From an uncultured Eubacteriales bacterium (GTDB lineage: Bacteria; Bacillota_I; Bacilli_A; RF39; UBA660), in NCBI GenBank assembly GCA_905211265.1, contig CAJMAC010000024.1:1-17251 (forward strand): a stretch of 17,251 nucleotides of DNA, read 5' to 3'. The stretch's first letter is position 1; each line of letters begins with the position of its first letter. A program made the position numbers and the translations under genes. This document shows positions 1 through 7,134 of this stretch, one piece after another. The notes under the pieces are model-generated. The model had not been told where the DNA came from, did no database searches, and saw nothing but the letters and a program-made list of their open reading frames with translations.

Positions 1-169
1 TTATTTTTTTATCTTTATTATCTAATGCTAATTGCAAAGCATTATAGGATTTACCAGTACCAGTGGCATGTACTATTCCTACGATATTTTCTTTTTCAAA
101 AACTTTAACTATTTTCTCATAACTTTCTATGTTATGATCGTATAATCCCAGCAAATTATAATTACTCAT
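1..169 (-). CDS. DEAD/DEAH-type superfamily II helicase, N-terminal part only
   Basis: The first 56 codons of a leftward gene that runs off the left edge. The peptide begins MSNYNLLGLYDHN and carries a Walker A (motif I) sequence, HATGTGKS, at residues 34-41. Spacing of about 34 residues from the start to the P-loop and the HATGTGKS form are typical of superfamily II helicase or restriction-type ATPase domains, where the motif binds ATP. A purine-rich ribosome site (AAGGGGG) lies just upstream of the ATG, which supports this start. Helicase motifs II-VI would lie outside the window, so the subfamily (stand-alone helicase, type I/III restriction subunit, defence protein) cannot be decided. It follows the two tandem membrane genes after 46 bases, with a probable terminator between them. 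Confidence 0.75.
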   Translation of the reverse strand, partial: MSNYNLLGLYDHNIESYEKIVKVFEKENIVGIVHATGTGKSYNALQLALDNKDKKI

Positions 170-204
170 TTTTTTGCCCCCTTAATACCTAATATTCTTT
201 AGAA

Positions 205-228
205 AAAAGATAAAATTAATTATCTTTT
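205..228 (-). terminator. AT-rich hairpin terminator spanning the stop of the 208-aa membrane gene
   Basis: Perfect 9-bp inverted repeat (AAAAGATAA / TTATCTTTT on the + strand) with a 6-base loop. Read leftward, the stem is followed by a run of T residues. The TAA stop codon of the adjacent gene lies in the loop. A plausible Rho-independent terminator for the two-gene membrane operon, but the stem has almost no G/C. Confidence 0.45.
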
Positions 229-842
229 GGTTTTCTAACTAGTTTTTTAACTTGTAGTACTCTATTTTCTAGTGGTTTGATATCTTCGTTTTCAAGTATG
301 TAATAAGATGTTTCATCAAATGTTTCATCATTATTGCTATTTGAAGATTTTCTTTCTAGAATACCACTTAATTGTTCATTGCTATCTAAGAATAGATAAT
401 AGTTATCATTAACTATTGATTCTTTTGAAGTAGTTATATCTTCATCAGTTACTATCTTTGATTCTTTATTGCTTTGTTTAATTATAATACTTTCTGATAA
501 ATTATTAGAGCTTGTTAATAAATTATTTTTTCTACAACTATTAACAATTGTATCTAAATTCTTTTTAGCTTTATTTCTTTTTGTATTATTAACTAATTTA
601 ATTATAGATTCTAATGCTAATGCTGATATAACACTTCCCATTATTGCACCAGTTGCGATTGATATACTTGGATCAATACCGCTTGTATTTAATGTAGTTG
701 CAAGTGTAGCAAAAGTTCCTCCGAATGCTGAAACTATTCCTACTTTACCAATAAAAGGTATATTATCTTTTTTATTGTAAGATTTTATATCTTGTTCCAT
801 TCCTTTATAATTTTCTTGATTATCAAACTTAAATTCAAACAT
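216..842 (-). CDS. Membrane protein of unknown function, tandem paralogue A
   Basis: 208 aa, family not recognised. A polar N-terminus of about 28 residues is followed by a glycine/alanine-rich hydrophobic stretch at about 31-85 that could form two membrane helices (GKVGIVSAFGGTFATLA, then IATGAIMGSVISALALES). A basic linker (NTKRNKAKKN) and a long polar C-terminal region follow. The C-terminal half resembles that of the next gene upstream: both have NxLS followed about 30 residues later by a YLFLDxNxxLxG motif, so the two look like diverged duplicates. The start is fixed by a strong ribosome site (AAGGAGGT) 8 bases before ATG. That site overlaps the end of the upstream gene, with a 5-base gap between stop and start, so the pair is co-transcribed and probably coupled. 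The basic residues after the second helix suggest the C-terminal domain is cytoplasmic (inference). Confidence 0.7.
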   Translation of the reverse strand: MFEFKFDNQENYKGMEQDIKSYNKKDNIPFIGKVGIVSAFGGTFATLATTLNTSGIDPSISIATGAIMGSVISALALESIIKLVNNTKRNKAKKNLDTIVNSCRKNNLLTSSNNLSESIIIKQSNKESKIVTDEDITTSKESIVNDNYYLFLDSNEQLSGILERKSSNSNNDETFDETSYYILENEDIKPLENRVLQVKKLVRKPKDN

Positions 843-847
843 TTTAA

Positions 848-1408
848 TTACCTCCTTATGATTGTATCTGTTTTAGTTAATACTTTTCTTTTTCCTTGTG
901 TTATATTTACTACTTCATTAGTATTTAAAGTATAGTAGTCAACTGTTTTATTAGGTATATTTATTTCTTCATATAATCCATTTAATTTATCATTTTTATC
1001 TAAGAATAAATAACAATTACTATAAGATTCTTCAATACCATTTTTTTCTACTGTTTCATGCTTAACTGTGCTATTAGAAAGTCTATTAGAGTTTGTTTTT
1101 ATATCATTAACTACAAGTGCTTTAACTACTTCATTCATATTTTTTTCTGCTTTTTTTCTTTTTCCTAATTTTATAAATTCTTTAACGAAATAAACATTTA
1201 CTCCAATTAATCCTAAAACTGGAATTAATAAAGCAAAATAAACTATATCTAACATAAATGTAACTGTAGAAAATGTAAGATATCCTATAACTATAAAAAC
1301 TATCTTTAAAAGCTCACTATCTGTTAATTTTGAAAATGGTTCTCTTTCTTTTAATATTTCAATATCATCAATTATATTTCTTTTATTTTTTAAATTCATT
1401 TTTTTCAT
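848..1408 (-). CDS. Membrane protein of unknown function, tandem paralogue B
   Basis: 186 aa from the ATG at 1408. I chose this start because GGAGGT sits 7 bases upstream of it, while a longer reading to 1447 would begin inside the promoter -10 region. Order of parts: charged N-terminus, two hydrophobic helices at about residues 34-75 (IVFIVIGYLTFSTVTFML; FALLIPVLGLIGVNVYFV), a basic KRKKAEKN linker, then a soluble domain with the NCYLFLDKNDKLNGL motif shared with the downstream gene. The order 2 TM - basic linker - NxL motif - YLFLD motif is the same in both proteins, so they are paralogues. First gene of a two-gene operon. Function unknown; the shared soluble domain may be a sensory or adaptor module (inference only). 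Confidence 0.7.
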   Translation of the reverse strand: MKKMNLKNKRNIIDDIEILKEREPFSKLTDSELLKIVFIVIGYLTFSTVTFMLDIVYFALLIPVLGLIGVNVYFVKEFIKLGKRKKAEKNMNEVVKALVVNDIKTNSNRLSNSTVKHETVEKNGIEESYSNCYLFLDKNDKLNGLYEEINIPNKTVDYYTLNTNEVVNITQGKRKVLTKTDTIIRR

Positions 1409-1447
1409 TTTAAATACCTCCAACCCCTTCTTTTTCAGGTATTTCAT

Positions 1448-1476
1448 ATATTATCACAAATACAATTGTTTGTCAA
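1448..1476 (-). promoter_or_regulatory. Housekeeping-type promoter for the tandem membrane operon
   Basis: Read leftward: a perfect -35 box TTGACA (1471-1476), a 17-base spacer and a -10 box TAATAT (1448-1453). Transcription should start near 1441, giving a leader of about 33 bases with the GGAGGT site. One of the best vegetative promoters in the window. Confidence 0.75.
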
Positions 1477-1576
1477 GTATATTGCTATTTTTTTGATAAA
1501 ACACTTTTTTTCTTTCAATAATTAAATACATAAAATAATAAAAAAACAACTTATTATATTAATAAATTGTATTTAT

Positions 1577-1909
1577 TTAATTTTCTAAATAATTTACTTT
1601 TTTACCATGTTTTTTAGCATATTCTATTTCTGATTTAGTACTATCGCCAATGTATCCATTAACATTTATTACAAATATTTCATCTGCCATATCTATTTTT
1701 CTTTTATGCATATCATCTAACATTTCTTTTGTTTTAGTTAGTGTTCCTTCGTCCATATTTTCCCAGACTTCTTGGTCTCCTGAATGACCAAATAATCCTA
1801 CTGAAATAACAATATTTCCTTGCAATGTTAAGTCTTTTTGTGCTTTCATAAATTGATCTTTAAATCTAGTTGATCCACATAATGTAATTACTTTATATTT
1901 CTTATTCAT
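1577..1909 (-). CDS. Nucleoside 2-deoxyribosyltransferase-like protein
   Basis: 110 aa. The N-terminus has the family's first strand and turn (KVITLCGSTRF, residues 6-16). It also has the MADEIFVIN strand (74-82) and the C-terminal GDSTKSEIEYAKKHGK segment (88-103), where E94 occupies the place of the family's catalytic glutamate. Family enzymes cleave the N-glycosidic bond of deoxyribonucleosides and exchange bases; short stand-alone versions are common in Firmicutes and their phages, often as uncharacterised DUF4406-like proteins. The length fits the short type. The ribosome site AGAGGA lies 7 bases before ATG and overlaps the stop of the upstream membrane gene, so the two form an operon. 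Substrate cannot be told from sequence. Confidence 0.72.
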   Translation of the reverse strand: MNKKYKVITLCGSTRFKDQFMKAQKDLTLQGNIVISVGLFGHSGDQEVWENMDEGTLTKTKEMLDDMHKRKIDMADEIFVINVNGYIGDSTKSEIEYAKKHGKKVNYLEN

Positions 1910-1918
1910 ATTTTTCCT

Positions 1919-2317
1919 CTACTTTACTAATTTTATTGTTAAAGTAATTGTATATACATTTAAAACTTCATATATTATAATAATTAAATATGCTAATATT
2001 TTAATATTAGATAATAAATTTAAAAATAGAAATGGTATAAATGTGATATTTGCAAAAATAATATTTAATATTTCAAGAATTAATGTAATTATTATTAAAA
2101 ACTTCTTGCCACTTTTACTAATATAATTTAAAAATAATATTATAATTTGAACTATTATAGATATTAATCCATAAGGTAATATCAAAGATATTCCAATACT
2201 ACCTATTACTTCTAATTTGATCATATTAAAATAACATATTAGAAAACCACTTATTAGTATCAAAGATATTATAATATTTAATATTATTCCTTTATTAATT
2301 GATTTCTTATTATTCAT
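1919..2317 (-). CDS. Small four-helix membrane protein, unknown function
   Basis: 132 aa from the ATG at 2317, chosen because AGAGGT lies 6 bases upstream; a longer reading from 2359 would overlap the promoter. After a short basic N-terminus (MNNKKSINKG) there are about four hydrophobic helices made mostly of Ile/Leu (residues ~10-30, 40-63, 70-92, 100-125), and the protein ends in a basic tail (KLVK). No family recognised. It is followed after 9 bases by the deoxyribosyltransferase-like gene. The high Ile content is partly an effect of AT-rich codons. Confidence 0.6.
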   Translation of the reverse strand: MNNKKSINKGIILNIIISLILISGFLICYFNMIKLEVIGSIGISLILPYGLISIIVQIIILFLNYISKSGKKFLIIITLILEILNIIFANITFIPFLFLNLLSNIKILAYLIIIIYEVLNVYTITLTIKLVK

Positions 2318-2336
2318 TTTTGCACCTCTTTTGAAT

Positions 2337-2345
2337 ATTATACCA
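2337..2345 (-). promoter_or_regulatory. Extended -10 promoter element
   Basis: Read leftward the sequence is TGGTATAAT, an extended -10 element (TGnTATAAT), placed about 20 bases before the chosen start of the small membrane gene. No good -35 box is visible, which is usual for extended -10 promoters. Confidence 0.5.
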
Positions 2346-2393
2346 TACTTTTTATACAAATAAATTAAAAAAAGTAGTAAATATTACCACTTA

Positions 2394-3029
2394 TTAATTG
2401 AACCAATTCCATTTATGATAGAATGCTAAATCTTTTGCACTTATTATACAAGATACTATTGAAATTATTAAGAATGTACAAAAACAAATTAGAGTTATTT
2501 TTAACATATTCTTTTGTTTATTACTTAATGAAGTACTAGGTACATTATCATTATTCTTAATTAGTAATGTATCATAATTATATTTTTTTACAAGATAAAT
2601 ATATTTAGATAAAAGTTTTTTTATAATAACTATAGTAATTATAGATACAATACTTAAAGAAAATAATGTTAATGATATAGGAATACCACAATAATATGGT
2701 ATTATAGGTATAATATTGGCAAAATTAATTTTTAATAATATACATACTCTTACAATGATGCAAGAAATACTAAATAAGAATAATGAAATTATTAATAGCA
2801 ATATAATAACAAAAAATAGAAAGGCAATAAGGTCAATAAAGAAAAGTCCAATTATGTTTACTAAACTTTTACTTTCTTTATTTGTATGTTTTACTTCTTG
2901 CTTATTATTTATTAATTCCTCTAAATTTACTTTTTATGTTTTAGATAGTATTGTTGCTTGTTTTAGATCAGGAGATGTTTCTCCAAGTTCCCAAGTCCAT
3001 AATACTCTCTTTTCAGTAAATATAATATA
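2394..3029 (-). pseudogene. Decayed XRE-type HTH regulator with membrane C-terminal domain
   Basis: Read leftward, the frame open from 3029 encodes TWELGETSPDLKQATILSKT, then a TAA stop (2934-2936), and continues in the same frame with KVNLEELINNKQ followed by a polar linker and three hydrophobic helices. The pieces on both sides of the stop together match the second half of an XRE (HTH_3) domain: the usual WExGxxxPDL...L..LSKxFxVxLxELI pattern is continuous across the stop. The first half of the HTH and any start codon are missing. The surviving 3' frame (135 codons from a TTG at 2801) has no ribosome site at that TTG, so independent expression is doubtful. XRE-plus-membrane-domain proteins are a known regulator architecture. 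I read this as a gene that lost its 5' end and gained a nonsense codon. Confidence 0.65.
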
Positions 3030-3091
3030 TTAAATTAATATTTTACTCTACCAATTTATAAAGGAAATTACGCCCATTTTAATAACATTTA

Positions 3092-3715
3092 TTAATTTTT
3101 TATTTTTACTCCAAGTAATCCTACAATATTTATAGATTGGAAACTATCTATTATTATACCTTCTAAAGAATTTGTATCAAATATTATTTTATTTATGTCA
3201 CAGGAAGAAAAATCTATATCTTTTAATTTTGTTTTTATAAATTCTGTTTCATTAAGTTTTACTTCATTTAAAATAAGATTTTTAATTTTTGATTCATTAA
3301 ATGTAGATAAACTAAAATCACTTTTATTTATAATTAAATTATTAATAATACTATTAGAGAAATTAGTATATTTTGAATTACAATTATTAAATTCTACATC
3401 TTTTATATTACTTTCTATAAATGTTGTACCTACTAATTTACAATTATCGAATACTACTCTACTTATAAATTGTTTATTAAAATTTTTATTAGATAAATCA
3501 CATGATTTAAAGATGACATCTACTAAATCGATATTTTCTAATTCTATATTATTAAAATCAATATTATCAAATATACAACTATCAAATGTAAGAGAACTTA
3601 TTTTTATGTTAGCTATATTTTTATTAAATATGCCATTATTAAATTCATTATTATTTATACATTCTAATAAGTCTTTATTTATACAATTATTAATCTTTGG
3701 TTTATTAATTTTCAT
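3092..3715 (-). CDS. Pentapeptide-repeat protein
   Basis: 207 aa. After about 20 residues the sequence settles into five-residue periodicity with A(D/N)xx-type rungs and a hydrophobic or aromatic centre, for example FDSCIFDNIDFNNIELENID and FDNCKLVGTTFIESNIKDVE. This is the pattern of a right-handed quadrilateral beta-helix. About 28-30 rungs give a rod without an obvious catalytic site. The C-terminus (LEGIIIDSFQSINIVGLLGVKI) resembles the cap seen in other Firmicutes pentapeptide proteins. The ATG lies inside the last codons of the upstream EcsC-type gene (11-base overlap in a different frame) and has no strong ribosome site of its own, so translation is probably coupled. Some pentapeptide proteins protect DNA gyrase, but nothing here specifically supports that role. 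Codon use is extremely AT-rich. Confidence 0.75.
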   Translation of the reverse strand: MKINKPKINNCINKDLLECINNNEFNNGIFNKNIANIKISSLTFDSCIFDNIDFNNIELENIDLVDVIFKSCDLSNKNFNKQFISRVVFDNCKLVGTTFIESNIKDVEFNNCNSKYTNFSNSIINNLIINKSDFSLSTFNESKIKNLILNEVKLNETEFIKTKLKDIDFSSCDINKIIFDTNSLEGIIIDSFQSINIVGLLGVKIKN

Positions 3716-4658
3716 TACAAACTATACCATCAATTATTATTTTTTCTTCATTTGTTTCTATATGATTAGGATTACTTAATAATGTATCTTGTAATGATTT
3801 CTTTAATTTTTCACAACAAGGTTTAAATGAAACATAAGTGATACTTCCTCCGATGATACCTCCTACTACAGGAATAGATTTTTGTGCTATACCACTTAAC
3901 ATTTTCTTAGTCATATTTACTCCGAACCATTTACAGATACTTTTTACCATTGGATATAATGTTCCTTTAGTAAGGGCTGTAGTCATTATTTTTTTACTTA
4001 CTCCTTTGGCTAGTCCATTGGCCATTGCTTTAACAGCATTATTTGCACCTGCTACGCCATACATTACTCCTAAGCAAAGTGTAAGTATATTTAATGTTTC
4101 TGTATCTAACGACTTATTTTCATCATCTAGGTTAATTTCAGGAAATCCATATAGATACATTAGTTTTTGAGTTGCTCTTAACATATATCCATAATATTGA
4201 ACAATATCTGCAGGTATTGTAGCAACCATGCTTATTCCTCCAGAAAGTCCTAAGGCTGCAGATATTCCTGATACGCAGTTTCTTTCATATTTGATTACTT
4301 CATCTGCTATTTTATCTATATCTTCATTAGATATTCCTGCATTCATTGGAGTAGTTTCTATTGCTTTATTTATAATATCTTCTTGATAGTTTTTAGTTAA
4401 TTCTTTCTTTAGAAATTCACTTCTTGATATTTTTACTCCAGGTGTTTTTATACCTAAGATAATAATATCTTCAATATCAACATTACCGTCCCCATTTACA
4501 TCCATTTTTTCCATTACAGCATCTTTTGATTTTAATGCTACTTCCTTAGTTTTTACTACTGCATCTTTTGTCTTATCAGTTACATCTAATGCAATATTTT
4601 TTGCATCATGTGCAAATACTCCTAATTTTTCATTAAATTTTTCTTTATCAAATTTCAT
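3705..4658 (-). CDS. EcsC-family protein with N-terminal Ca-loop motif
   Basis: 317 aa. Three parts are visible. Residues 1-50 are a charged, alanine/lysine-rich amphipathic segment with repeated TKDAVVKTKEVALKSKDAV-like units, like a phasin or coiled coil. Residues 53-64 (DVNGDGNVDIED) match an EF-hand/dockerin calcium loop, with Asp/Asn at positions 1, 3, 5 and 12. Residues ~85-290 resemble the EcsC family: a glycine-rich hydrophobic segment near 130-160 (SAALGLSGGISMVATIPADI, then YYGYMLRATQKLMYLYGFPE), a second at ~190-225 and a third near 268-285 (IPVVGGIIGGSITYVSF). EcsC-family proteins are membrane-associated and poorly understood. The ribosome site GGAGGT lies 7 bases before ATG. First gene of a coupled pair with the pentapeptide-repeat gene. 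Whether the single loop binds calcium is unknown. Confidence 0.75.
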   Translation of the reverse strand: MKFDKEKFNEKLGVFAHDAKNIALDVTDKTKDAVVKTKEVALKSKDAVMEKMDVNGDGNVDIEDIIILGIKTPGVKISRSEFLKKELTKNYQEDIINKAIETTPMNAGISNEDIDKIADEVIKYERNCVSGISAALGLSGGISMVATIPADIVQYYGYMLRATQKLMYLYGFPEINLDDENKSLDTETLNILTLCLGVMYGVAGANNAVKAMANGLAKGVSKKIMTTALTKGTLYPMVKSICKWFGVNMTKKMLSGIAQKSIPVVGGIIGGSITYVSFKPCCEKLKKSLQDTLLSNPNHIETNEEKIIIDGIVCNEN

Positions 4659-4706
4659 TTTTATACCTCCATCATAAGAATTGTAAATTACGCGAATTAT
4701 AAATAT

Positions 4707-4715
4707 ATTATATCA
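4707..4715 (-). promoter_or_regulatory. Extended -10 promoter for the EcsC/pentapeptide pair
   Basis: Read leftward: TGATATAAT, a TGn-extended perfect TATAAT box, about 50 bases before the EcsC-type start codon. The -35 region is weak. It lies directly after the stop of the preceding operon's last gene with no clear terminator between them, so some read-through is possible. Confidence 0.5.
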
Positions 4716-4736
4716 CAAAATAGATTTTATTTATAA

Positions 4737-5225
4737 TTAAATATCTACTACTTGTATAATATTGCAATGTTCTTTTATTATATTAATTAAATCATTAGTT
4801 CTTAACCAAATAGTCATTGTATTATCATTAGGATGTACTCCAATTATACTTTCTTTATTTATAAAATAACTATCTATAAATACTTTAACTAAACACTTTT
4901 TATCATTTAATATTCCAAGTGGACTAACTGATCCTTTGGTTAATTTTAAAATATTCATTAAATCTTCTTCGCTAGCAAAACTTAAATGTCTTGTGTTATA
5001 TTTTTTACTAAATTCTTTTAAATTTATTTTAGAAGTCCCTGATACTATGATTAAATAATAATTTTTCTTTTTATCATCTCTAACAAATAAATTCTTTGCT
5101 TCACTATTTTTATGTGGTAAGTTTAATTTTTCTAATTCTTCCATAGTGTATACTTTTTTATGTTCTAAACTTTCATACCAAATATTTTTATTTTTAATAA
5201 AATTAATTACTTCTTCTTTATTCAT
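4737..5225 (-). CDS. YbaK/ProX-type aminoacyl-tRNA deacylase
   Basis: 162 aa, a normal length for a stand-alone YbaK/ProX (EbsC) domain. These proteins hydrolyse mischarged tRNA in trans, typically Ala-tRNA(Pro) or Cys-tRNA(Pro). Visible family features are the KNLFVRDDKKKNYYLIIVSG segment (residues ~44-63), the conserved basic region before the central strand, the SxEDLMNILKLTKGSVSPLG motif (~85-104) with the GSVSP(L)G turn, and the hydrophobic C-terminal strand with HPNDNTMTIWL. The start overlaps the stop of the Nudix gene by one base (TAATG), so it is translationally coupled and is the last gene of the ogt operon. Substrate preference is not determinable here. Confidence 0.85.
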   Translation of the reverse strand: MNKEEVINFIKNKNIWYESLEHKKVYTMEELEKLNLPHKNSEAKNLFVRDDKKKNYYLIIVSGTSKINLKEFSKKYNTRHLSFASEEDLMNILKLTKGSVSPLGILNDKKCLVKVFIDSYFINKESIIGVHPNDNTMTIWLRTNDLINIIKEHCNIIQVVDI

Positions 5226-5839
5226 TAATCAAATACTACTTTCCAATTATCATTATTTAATGCATCAAAACACATTTTTATTTGTTCTTTGGTATTCTTT
5301 TCATTTGCTAGATTTTTTGGTAGTTCATCATAAGAAAAATATTTTATTTCTGTAGTTTCTATATTTTCTTTGAAACTACCTCCTTTTAAATTACATAAAA
5401 CAAATACTTTGCATATTCCATAAGCATATATTGGAGTATTATGTTTATTTCTATCTTGTATTGCTATAATTTTATCTGGTATTACTTCTAATCCTGCTTC
5501 TTCATATACTTCTTTTACTGTATTGGAATAAATAGATTCTAAGACATCTACCCAACCACCTGGAAGTGACCATGTATCATTGTTTTCATGTACTAATAAT
5601 ATTTTATTATCTTTAAATATTGCTGCTCTAGTATCTAATTTTGGTGTTTGATAGCCTTCTTCATTACAAAATAAATCTTTAACTTTATCTAGTGATAAGT
5701 CTGTTTTTAAACTAATCATTTCTGCTGATATTTCTCTTAATCTATTATATCTTTCTATATCATAATTATTATTTGTATAAGCTAGTCCATCTTGTGCTAA
5801 TGCTTGTATTTCCATTGCTAATTTTAACCATTTTTCCAT
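5225..5839 (-). CDS. Nudix hydrolase with N-terminal helical domain
   Basis: 204 aa. Residues 1-62 form a helical N-terminal domain (MEKWLKLAMEIQALAQDGLAY start) like that of Nudix enzymes acting on nucleoside diphosphates linked to another moiety. Residues ~65-200 are the Nudix fold. The Nudix box runs from G95 to L117: G95, E101, then KEVYEEAGL, matching Gx5Ex7REUxEExGU with Lys replacing the first Arg. E110, E113 and E114 should bind the metal for pyrophosphate hydrolysis. Family members cleave ADP-ribose, CDP-choline-like or similar X-linked nucleoside diphosphates; the substrate here is open. The ribosome site AAGGAG lies about 9 bases before ATG. It follows the broken DUF1848 gene by one base and overlaps ybaK, so it sits mid-operon. 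Confidence 0.85.
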   Translation of the reverse strand: MEKWLKLAMEIQALAQDGLAYTNNNYDIERYNRLREISAEMISLKTDLSLDKVKDLFCNEEGYQTPKLDTRAAIFKDNKILLVHENNDTWSLPGGWVDVLESIYSNTVKEVYEEAGLEVIPDKIIAIQDRNKHNTPIYAYGICKVFVLCNLKGGSFKENIETTEIKYFSYDELPKNLANEKNTKEQIKMCFDALNNDNWKVVFD

Positions 5840-5840
5840 A

Positions 5841-6591
5841 TTAAATTCTCCTTACTTTTATTATATCATCATTTTCTAATTCTCCGATTAATAAGGAAGA
5901 ATTAGGATTATGATTTTTGTAATTATTTATTACTTCTTTTTCATTATAATTAGCATAACAATATTTACAAAAATGTTTACAAGAATTATATACTCCGATA
6001 TCTACCATTTGAACACAATTACATTTTCTTTCTTTTCTAGCAGTCCATGATTTATAAGATTTACCTGTTAGTTTATATGCTAATTCATGAGATAGACATT
6101 CTCCTTTGATTAAGCCATACTCTACTAAATTTCTATCTTCAAAACAAGTTTGTACTGTCATACCATTATTTGATGCTATTTTACTGAAATTTCTTGAGAT
6201 TAATTTATAATCATTATCCGTTAATATTTTATATTTTAATATATTTCTATTTTCTTTAACATTTTTATATTCATCTAAAAATGAAACAATAATTCTTTTT
6301 ACATAACCATTCAATAAACTACATAATTTACTAAATGCTTTAATATGATAATCTATATTATATTTATCATTTATTATAATTGGATCATATCTTACATATA
6401 TATTATCTATTTTTATTATTTTAGATAGTTTTTTAATACCTTATTAAATCTACATCAGAAAAGTATATTCTACTAACTAATTTTTTATTGAAAGGATTTC
6501 TTACATCAAGATAACCTTCTTTATATCTATTCATAAACCACTCGGTATAAAATGCTACTATATCTGTTCTACCACTTACATTTAATATCAT
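5841..6591 (-). pseudogene. DUF1848 family gene with internal deletion and frameshift
   Basis: Two fragments of one gene. The 5' part (6591 to the stop at 6433-6435, 52 aa) begins MILNVSGRTDIVAFYTEWFM and includes KEGYLDVRNPFN, the usual start of DUF1848 proteins. The 3' part is in another frame, open from about 6440 to 5841. It starts KKLSKIIKID and continues YVRYDPIIINDKYN, then VISFxD-like and SCKHFCKYCYANY, the Cys-rich end of the family (CxxxCxxC-like, with a further CNC upstream). The middle, roughly 60-80 residues around the expected FWxKNPxP motif and the central strands, is absent. The N-terminal SRRTD motif is also SGRTD here. A 157-codon frame from the ATG at 6314 remains but lacks the first half of the protein. 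The 5' end overlaps tag by 23 bases. DUF1848 function is unknown; the cysteines suggest an iron-sulphur or zinc site. Confidence 0.8.
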
Positions 6592-7132
6592 TTATTTCCT
6601 CGTATAAATAACAAGACTTTTCATGTGAATTAATTATGCCTATTGCTTGTAAATATGAATATATAATTGTAGAACCTACAAATTTCATACCTCTTTTAGT
6701 TAAGTCTAATGATATAGCATCTGATAAATTAGATTTAGTTAAGCTAGTTTCATAAAATATTTTACCATTAGTAAATGTACATAAATAATTATAAAAAGAT
6801 TTATATTCTAAAACAATACTTTTAAATATTTTAGCATTATTAATACTAGATAATATTTTTAATTTATTTCTTATTATGTCTTTATTGTTTAGTAGTTCAT
6901 TTATTTTATTATCATCATATAATATAACTTTATCTATATCAAAATTATCATAACATAATCTAAAACTATCTCTTTTATTTAAAATGCATTCCCAAGATAA
7001 TCCTGCTTGAAAAGATTCAAATATTAACATTTCAAATAAGTATTTATCTTCAAAATTAATTTTACCCCATTCGTTATCATGGTATTCAATATATTTTTTA
7101 TTATTTAAATTACACCAACTACATCTATTCAT
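6569..7132 (-). CDS. tag: DNA-3-methyladenine glycosylase I
   Basis: 187 aa, the family's normal length. Tag excises 3-methyladenine from alkylated DNA, leaving an abasic site for base-excision repair. The zinc-snap residues are all present: C4, H18, H170 and C174 (HxxxC at the C-terminus). Also visible are the WCN start, HDNEWG (18-23), the FESFQAGLSW helix (38-47) with the pocket glutamate E39 and W47, and the KFVGSTIIYSYLQAIGIINSH helix-hairpin end. The ribosome site AGAGGT overlaps the end of ogt; the start is 2 bases after the ogt stop. Pairing with ogt makes a small alkylation-damage repair operon. Confidence 0.92.
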   Translation of the reverse strand: MNRCSWCNLNNKKYIEYHDNEWGKINFEDKYLFEMLIFESFQAGLSWECILNKRDSFRLCYDNFDIDKVILYDDNKINELLNNKDIIRNKLKILSSINNAKIFKSIVLEYKSFYNYLCTFTNGKIFYETSLTKSNLSDAISLDLTKRGMKFVGSTIIYSYLQAIGIINSHEKSCYLYEEINDIKCKW

Positions 7133-7134
7133 AA

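Noticed and set aside
216..1408. Toxin-antitoxin pair
   Set aside because: The two genes are similar to each other and both carry membrane helices; no known toxin or antitoxin motif is visible.
3195..3779. Long plus-strand open frame opposite the pentapeptide-repeat gene
   Set aside because: An antisense shadow: the sense strand has a clear five-residue repeat; the Leu/Phe/Ser-rich antisense peptide reflects AT-rich complement codons.
3838..4170. Plus-strand open frame opposite the EcsC-type gene
   Set aside because: Antisense of conserved coding sequence with no ribosome site.
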